Assembly: GCA_042571625.1 (NCBI GenBank)
Contig: JBHPFQ010000013.1
Location: 1-17,756 of the forward strand
Reading direction: 5' to 3'
Source of the DNA: JBHPFQ01 sp042571625
GTDB lineage: Bacteria; Patescibacteriota; Minisyncoccia; Portnoybacterales; UBA2143
Length of the DNA stretch: 17,756 nt
Below, one piece after another: positions 12,651 through 17,756 of this stretch. Both the position numbers and the translations under genes were made by a program. The notes below the pieces were generated by a model that was given only the letters and a program-made list of their open reading frames with translations, had not been told where the DNA came from and searched no databases. How positions within the stretch are numbered: the stretch's first letter is position 1; each line of letters opens with the position of its first letter.

Positions 12651-15473
12651 TTACCCTCTCTTAATCCCCAACCAAATTTTATGACTATTAAACTCGACTT
12701 CTTTTTCTACTAAAAATGTTTCTTTGCGCGGGGTTGTTTGTTCAATTTTACTAGCGCAAATCTCATCTCTAATCTCGAACAAATTATTTTGAATTAATTT
12801 TTGCAAATAAGACGATTGCGTTGAAAAGCGAAGGTAAATTAATTGACCAGGTTTTAATCCGCCATCTTTTCTCATCTTTTGAATAAAACGAATTAGGTCA
12901 CGAATAATTCCTTCTGCCTCTAGTTCTGAAGTAATTTTTACATCTAATTTAATCTCTTTACCAACAACAATTTTTTTAACATTAATTTCGTCTTTAATTA
13001 AATCCGCTAATTCTTTATTTCCAACAATATTTTTATTGCTAACTTCTAACTTATTTAATGGCTGACGAACCTTAATACCATTAATCGATCTTTGCTGAAG
13101 AGCGGTATTAACAATTTCACGAACTTCGGCCATATCCTTTTCTAATTTCTTATCTATTTTTCCTGCTTTAGAATAATCGCACAAATGAACACTCTCCATA
13201 TCTTCTTTCTGTCTTAAACGCTGATAAATCGTCTCTGAAATAAACGGAGTAAATGGCGCCATTAATTTTACTAATTCCATCAAACAAAAACGAAGAACTA
13301 AAACAGCCTCTTCTTTTTCTTTATTGTCTTTTGGTCTTTGAAATCTACGACGCGAACGACGAATATACCAATTAGATAAATCATCAATAAATCCATCAAA
13401 TAAACGAACGGCTTTTGTTAATTCATATTCATTCATATAGCCAGAAATTTCCTTAGATAAATTATTCAGCCGAGATAAAATCCATTTATCTAATAGAGAT
13501 ACGGCTTCTACTTTCTTGTCTAGAATATTTTTATCAGCATACATCTCAAAAAATACAAAAGAATTCCATAAAGTCATAATAGTTCTACGATATGTTTCAG
13601 CAATCCTTTGTTCTGAAAAAATATAGTCCTCGCCCATTGGAGTACCAGCCAACAAAAAATATCTTAGAGCATCAGCTCCATATTTCTCAAAAATATCTTC
13701 TGGAGCTGTATAATTTTTTAATCTCTTAGAAAGTTTTTTACCGTTCTCGCCTAAAACCAAACCATTAACAATAACATTTTTGAAAGCTGGCTTATTTTTG
13801 CCTAACCCAATATTTTTCAAAGTTAAAGCAGTCGCTAGAACATGAAGAGTATAAAACCATCCGCGCGTCTGATCTAATCCTTCAGCAATAAAATCAGCTG
13901 GAAATGTTTTCTCAACTAATTTCTTATTTTGAAAAGGATAATTCCTCTGCCCATAAGGCATAGAGCCTGATTCAAACCAACAATCAAAAACTTCTGGAAC
14001 TCGTTTCATAACACCGCCACATTTACACTTAAAAGTAATTTTATCTATTGCTGGCCGATGCAAATCTTTAATATTCTTAACTTTATCAATCACTTTTACT
14101 TCATCACACTTATCACATTCCCACACAGGAATCGGCGCACCCCAAAAACGATTTCGCGATATAGACCAATCCCTAGCTCCTTCTAACCATTTTCCAAACC
14201 GCCCATTTTTCAAATGACTTGGCGACCAACGAATTTTTTTATTATTTTCAATTAACTGTTTTTTAAATTTAGTAACTTTTACATACCAGCTTTCAACTGG
14301 ATAATATAGAAGGGGAGTTTCACACCGCCAACAAAAAGGATAACTATGAACAATCTTTTCCATCTTATATAGTAATCCTCTTTTTTCTAAATCCTTTTTT
14401 ATAAAACCATCAGCTTTTTTAACAAATTCTCCTTCCCCAGGAATATTTAATCCTTTTGTTACGCTTCCATCTTTTTCAACCGTAATAATTGATGGTAATT
14501 TTTCCTTTTTGCCAATACTAGCATCATCTTCCCCAAAAGCCGGAGCAATATGAACTAATCCTGTACCATCTTCAACCGAAACAAAATCCGCTGATACTAC
14601 TCTATAACCTGGATTCTCTAAATTCATTTTATAAAATGGACTATATTTTTTACCAATTAAATCTTTAGCTTTTAACTCCTTCTCAATCTTAAAATCGCCT
14701 TCTAGAACATTCAACCGCGCTTCAGCCAAAATATAATATTCTTTTCCTCCTTTTACTTTAACGTATTTAATTTTCGGTCCAATAGCAATACCTGTATTTG
14801 CCGGCAAAGTCCATGGAGTAGTTGTCCAAACAAGTAAATAAGTATTCTTCTCGTCCTTCAAAGCAAATTTAACAAAAACAGATTCTTCCTCAATGTCTTT
14901 ATATGCCTGATTAACTTCAAAATTAGAAAGCGGAGTTCCGCAACGAGGACAATATGGCGTAATGCGATAATCCTTATAAACCAATCCTTGATCCCAAAGC
15001 TGTTTAAATACCCACCAGACAGATTCAATATATTCATTATCCATTGTAGAATAAGCATTAGAATAATCTGCCCATCGTCCAACCCGCTTTAATGTTTTAA
15101 TAAAATCATTAGTACAACGAAACACAGATTTTCTACAGGCATTATTAAATTTATCAATACCAAATTCTTCTATATCTTTTTTGCTTTGAAAATTAAGTTC
15201 TTTTTCAATTAAATTTTCTACTGGCAAACCATGACAATCCCAACCAACACGACGAGGAACTTGATAACCACGCATAGTCCAATATCTTAAAACAGTATCT
15301 TTAATTGTTGTCGCTAAAATATGTCCGTAATGGGGAAGTCCTGTAGCAAAAGGAGGTCCATCATAAAAGCTAAAAAACTTTTTACCTTTTCTTTGTTTAA
15401 TTGATTTGGTAAAAATTTTATTCTTATCCCAAAACTTCAATATTTTTTTTTCGTTATTTATAATTTCATTCAT
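12651..15473 (-). CDS. ileS: Isoleucyl-tRNA synthetase, eukaryote-like type
   Basis: Class Ia IleRS, 940 aa, charging tRNA-Ile and editing valine. Visible: DGPPFATGLPHYGH with the HIGH motif as HYGH (48-51), RRVGWDCHGLPVE, CP1 editing core LLVWTTTPWTLPANTG, IAPAFGEDD, SWYVKVTKFK, WSISRNRFWGAPIPVWECDKC, FDCWFESGSMPYGQ, QTRGWFYTLHVL, and KLSKR (580-584) as the KMSKS loop. A C-terminal anticodon-binding region follows (NWYIRRSRRRFQRPKD, APFTPFISETIYQRL). The GPPFATGLPHYGH and WDCHGLPVE forms are those of eukaryotic and IleS2 enzymes rather than E. coli IleS. I chose the ATG at 15473 (MNEII). It gives the TAATATG junction with argS; the ATG at 15494 lies inside argS and adds seven unusual residues. 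Confidence 0.96.
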   Translation of the reverse strand: MNEIINNEKKILKFWDKNKIFTKSIKQRKGKKFFSFYDGPPFATGLPHYGHILATTIKDTVLRYWTMRGYQVPRRVGWDCHGLPVENLIEKELNFQSKKDIEEFGIDKFNNACRKSVFRCTNDFIKTLKRVGRWADYSNAYSTMDNEYIESVWWVFKQLWDQGLVYKDYRITPYCPRCGTPLSNFEVNQAYKDIEEESVFVKFALKDEKNTYLLVWTTTPWTLPANTGIAIGPKIKYVKVKGGKEYYILAEARLNVLEGDFKIEKELKAKDLIGKKYSPFYKMNLENPGYRVVSADFVSVEDGTGLVHIAPAFGEDDASIGKKEKLPSIITVEKDGSVTKGLNIPGEGEFVKKADGFIKKDLEKRGLLYKMEKIVHSYPFCWRCETPLLYYPVESWYVKVTKFKKQLIENNKKIRWSPSHLKNGRFGKWLEGARDWSISRNRFWGAPIPVWECDKCDEVKVIDKVKNIKDLHRPAIDKITFKCKCGGVMKRVPEVFDCWFESGSMPYGQRNYPFQNKKLVEKTFPADFIAEGLDQTRGWFYTLHVLATALTLKNIGLGKNKPAFKNVIVNGLVLGENGKKLSKRLKNYTAPEDIFEKYGADALRYFLLAGTPMGEDYIFSEQRIAETYRRTIMTLWNSFVFFEMYADKNILDKKVEAVSLLDKWILSRLNNLSKEISGYMNEYELTKAVRLFDGFIDDLSNWYIRRSRRRFQRPKDNKEKEEAVLVLRFCLMELVKLMAPFTPFISETIYQRLRQKEDMESVHLCDYSKAGKIDKKLEKDMAEVREIVNTALQQRSINGIKVRQPLNKLEVSNKNIVGNKELADLIKDEINVKKIVVGKEIKLDVKITSELEAEGIIRDLIRFIQKMRKDGGLKPGQLIYLRFSTQSSYLQKLIQNNLFEIRDEICASKIEQTTPRKETFLVEKEVEFNSHKIWLGIKRG

Positions 15474-15474
15474 A

Positions 15475-17019
15475 TTACATTTTTTCAGGCGCACTAACGC
15501 CCATTAAATTTAATGTATTTTTTAATATAATTTGAGTTGCTTTAATTAAACTCAATCTTGCCATCATTAATTTAAGATTATTATCATCTAAAACACGACA
15601 ATCTTCATAAAACTTATGGAATCTATTAGCTAATTCTATAGCATAATAGGGAAGACGCTGAACTTGATAATCTCTTGTCGTATCTTCAATAATTTCTGAA
15701 AATTTTATTAATTGACGAATCAAATTTAATTCTGATGAATGGACTAACAAACTTAATTTACTATTTTTAAGAACCCATAAATCAGTATTTTCTAAAACCC
15801 ATGCAGAGCTATTTTCAATAATAGAACTTATACGAGCAAAAGAATACTGAACATAAAAAACCGGATTCTTTTTAGATTGTTCTTTAGTTAATTCAATATC
15901 AAAATTCAAATGAGTGTCAGGTGATTTTTGTAAGAACATAAACCTTACTGCATCTTTGCCAACCTCATCAATTAATTCGTCTAAAGTCACGTAATCCCCT
16001 GCTCTTTTGGAAATTTTTTTTGAAACCCCCTTATCCATCAACGTGACAAACTGCAAAAGAATAATTTCCAACTTTCCTTTATATCCAATTGCTTCTACGC
16101 CAGCCATTAAACCAGCAACATCGCCATGATGATCCGCCCCCCAAATATTTATAACTTTTTCAAACTCTTTTTCCTTGAATTTATAATAATGATGAGCGAT
16201 ATCGCCAGCTAAATAAGTTTTCAATCCATTGCTTTTTATAATCACCCTATCACGATTATCGCCAAACTGCTCCGCCTTAAACCAAACCGCTCCTTCTTTC
16301 TTGTAAATTAAATCCTTATTTTCTAAAAATTTTATAACCTCATCAACTTTTCCTTCTTTATGTAATTCTGATTCTTCAAAAAAAATATCAAATTTAATTC
16401 CTAATCTGCCAATAGTTTTTTTAATATAATTATTAATAATTTCTTTTGCTGCCCATTCGCCTGTTTTATAAACATCTTTCTCTATATTCTTTTTATTTAA
16501 CTTATCAATATATTCACCATTATATTTTGCCTGATCATCTTTTAAAACAGAATGGCCTAAAGATTCAATCTGCTTCCCATAATTATTAACATAATATTCT
16601 TTTTCTACATTATAACCTGCTTTATGCAAAACATTAGCCAAAGTATCGCCAAATGGCCCACCACGGGCATTGCCTACTGTTAATGGACCTGTTGGATTGG
16701 CTGAAATAAATTCAACTTGGATTTTCTTGCCTTTGCCGATCTTTAAATTTCCGTAATTTTCTTTTTTATCTATAATCTTTTCTAATTCTTCCAATAAAAC
16801 TTTTTTAGATAAAGTAAAATTAATAAAACCATTAACAATTTCAACTTTCTCAAATAAAGGATTGTCTTTTAATTTTTCAACAATTTTTTCTGGGTCAATT
16901 TTCGCTTTCAAAGCAATATTTGTAGAATAATCTCCAAATTCTAACTTAGCTGGATGTTCAAGTTCAACATCTTGCCCAACATTTTTTTTCAATAATTTAG
17001 CAATTTTATCTTTGATCAT
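15475..17019 (-). CDS. argS: Arginyl-tRNA synthetase
   Basis: Class Ia ArgRS, 514 aa from the ATG at 17019 (MIKDKIAKLLKK). Visible: an N-terminal Add1-like domain (DVELEHPAKLEFGDYSTNIALK), the catalytic FISANPTGPLTVGNARGGPFGD, YVNNYGKQIESL, KSNGLKTYLAGDIAHHYYK, WGADHHGD, the KMSKS-like KKISKRAGDYVTLDEL, and a C-terminal DALR anticodon domain (VQYSFARISSIIE ... FHKFYEDCRV). The HIGH motif reads TVGN (114-117), losing both His. An ATG at 17031 is in frame but lies inside the -10 box TATGAT, so transcription should begin at about 17020, making 17019 the start of a leaderless message. The gene is followed one base later by ileS. Confidence 0.95.
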   Translation of the reverse strand: MIKDKIAKLLKKNVGQDVELEHPAKLEFGDYSTNIALKAKIDPEKIVEKLKDNPLFEKVEIVNGFINFTLSKKVLLEELEKIIDKKENYGNLKIGKGKKIQVEFISANPTGPLTVGNARGGPFGDTLANVLHKAGYNVEKEYYVNNYGKQIESLGHSVLKDDQAKYNGEYIDKLNKKNIEKDVYKTGEWAAKEIINNYIKKTIGRLGIKFDIFFEESELHKEGKVDEVIKFLENKDLIYKKEGAVWFKAEQFGDNRDRVIIKSNGLKTYLAGDIAHHYYKFKEKEFEKVINIWGADHHGDVAGLMAGVEAIGYKGKLEIILLQFVTLMDKGVSKKISKRAGDYVTLDELIDEVGKDAVRFMFLQKSPDTHLNFDIELTKEQSKKNPVFYVQYSFARISSIIENSSAWVLENTDLWVLKNSKLSLLVHSSELNLIRQLIKFSEIIEDTTRDYQVQRLPYYAIELANRFHKFYEDCRVLDDNNLKLMMARLSLIKATQIILKNTLNLMGVSAPEKM

Positions 17020-17026
17020 TACGGTT

Positions 17027-17055
17027 ATCATAACTTATTTAGTGCATTTTTTCAA
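17027..17055 (-). promoter_or_regulatory. argS-ileS promoter, leaderless configuration
   Basis: On the minus strand TTGAAA (17050-17055) is followed after exactly 17 bases by TATGAT (17027-17032). The expected start point is A17020 or A17019, at the ATG of argS. It directly follows the upstream gene's terminator. Confidence 0.65.
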
Positions 17056-17056
17056 C

Positions 17057-17085
17057 AAAAAAAACCGAGCTACCTCGGTTTTTTT
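17057..17085 (-). terminator. Strong bidirectional intrinsic terminator
   Basis: CCGAG (17065-17069) pairs with CTCGG (17074-17078) around CTAC, with eight A before and seven T after on the plus strand. Read on the minus strand it is equally good (A7, stem, T8). It closes the repeat-protein gene just upstream of the argS promoter. Confidence 0.9.
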
Positions 17086-17102
17086 ATTTAGAAATTATAA
17101 TC

Positions 17103-17756
17103 CTACTCCCCCCTTAAATTCTCACCTGTTTCGTAGTAGTCTCGTTCTTCCTCATTAACAATAAATATTTGATTCCAGTCGTATCCTTTAGATATGTATT
17201 GTTTAGGAGTCATATCTAAATGATGTTTTATAGCTTTTCCTTTAACCTCATCTACTTCTTCTAATGAATATACTCTGTAATCATTGAGCGCTCTGTATAA
17301 ATCGGAAGTAACATAAGAGGAAACAACATCTTTTGCAACATCCACAATACTTTCCCATGTGAAGTGTGCGTACATATTAAATACGTCAGGATTAAAGATA
17401 TGTCTTTTGAATGGAGGTTTGATTATATATACTTTGTAATCATTTTCTCCTCTGATTAATGTTCCTTCTGAAAAAGAAGATTTTTCTATAGTAGGTCCTG
17501 TAGGATACATATCTAATACTTCCTTTGATACGGTTATCTGAGAATTAGGAACTAATCCATAAGAATTAAATACATTTACATCAGATATCCATCTTTTTTC
17601 ATTATTAACAATCAAATAGATTTTTTTATCTGTTGATGATGTTAATAATGATCCATTTTTATAAGGGAAATTAGATGTTTGTGGAAGAACTTTCTTATCA
17701 GGTTCTATAGTAATAGATGTTTTCCCAGCTATTGGTTTTGTATATACAGTTGATCT
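17103..17756 (-). CDS. Repeat-containing surface protein, C-terminal part
   Basis: The frame is open to the right edge (217 codons visible), so the N-terminus is missing. A TTG at 17615 is an internal Leu, not a start. The visible part consists of three diverged units of about 55 residues: 17657-17487 (NGSLLTSS...KIYLIVNNEKRWISDVNVFNSYG), 17468-17298 (EGTLIRGENDYKVYIIKPPFKRHIFNPDVFNMY) and 17285-17124 (NDYRVYSLEEVDEVKGKAIKHHLDM...YISKGYDWNQI). Each has the pattern x-G-x-L-I/V-(K)-x-x-x-x-x-V-Y-x-I-x-x-x-x-K-R-x-I, then an aromatic-rich helix and a closing I-x-V segment. I know this pattern as a repeat common in secreted or surface proteins of Patescibacteria, often near cell-wall enzymes. Units 2 and 3 are increasingly degenerate. 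The function is unknown; cell-surface binding is the usual guess. Confidence 0.75.
   Translation of the reverse strand, partial: RSTVYTKPIAGKTSITIEPDKKVLPQTSNFPYKNGSLLTSSTDKKIYLIVNNEKRWISDVNVFNSYGLVPNSQITVSKEVLDMYPTGPTIEKSSFSEGTLIRGENDYKVYIIKPPFKRHIFNPDVFNMYAHFTWESIVDVAKDVVSSYVTSDLYRALNDYRVYSLEEVDEVKGKAIKHHLDMTPKQYISKGYDWNQIFIVNEEERDYYETGENLRGE

Noticed and set aside
15474..15494. A longer IleRS start at 15494
   Set aside because: It lies inside argS. The ATG at 15473 gives the same TAATATG junction as at glyS.

Overview
This is a 17.8 kb AT-rich window in which every confidently called protein gene lies on the minus strand, packed with overlaps or gaps of a few bases. The organism is most likely a member of the Candidate Phyla Radiation (Patescibacteria, Parcubacteria-like). 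The reasons are compact proteins (RecO 180 aa, RsmI 230 aa), an isoleucyl-tRNA synthetase of the eukaryote-like type, an alpha2 glycyl-tRNA synthetase, a membrane-anchored DUF11-like protein inside a recO-glyS operon, a TatD with a GC-rich insertion, and a surface protein built of KR(H/W)I-type repeats. This assignment is inference from protein character; no rRNA or other marker gene is present.

Layout, read along the minus strand from the right edge. (1) 17103-17756: C-terminal end of a repeat protein, closed by a strong terminator at 17057-17085. (2) 17019-12651: argS then ileS. They are driven by a TTGAAA-17-TATGAT promoter whose position implies a leaderless argS message. (3) 12650-11573: an accessory island with a GNAT acetyltransferase, a possible 39-codon ORF, an 89-aa distantly MazG-like protein, and a dense set of palindromes and repeats. 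(4) 11195-4101: a seven-gene operon: small membrane protein, slipin, recO, DUF11-like anchor protein, glyS, M16 peptidase, AI-2E-family permease. It ends at the hairpin 4052-4075. (5) 3904-4042: a plus-strand structured small RNA with its own extended -10 promoter and terminator. (6) 3884-1: rsmI, tatD and leuS, with leuS cut by the left edge.

The window is mostly translation housekeeping: four aminoacyl-tRNA synthetases (Leu, Gly, Ile, Arg) and the RsmI ribosomal RNA methyltransferase. DNA repair (RecO, possibly TatD) and envelope functions (slipin, M16 peptidase, AI-2E permease, DUF11-like and repeat proteins) sit beside them. The most interesting parts are the plus-strand RNA, whose promoter -10 is nearly symmetric with a candidate -10 for rsmI; the GNAT island bounded by direct and inverted repeats; the GC-rich insertion in tatD; an ArgRS whose HIGH motif reads TVGN; and an identical TAAAAATATG start context at four genes. 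No tRNA, rRNA, CRISPR array or transposase was found.
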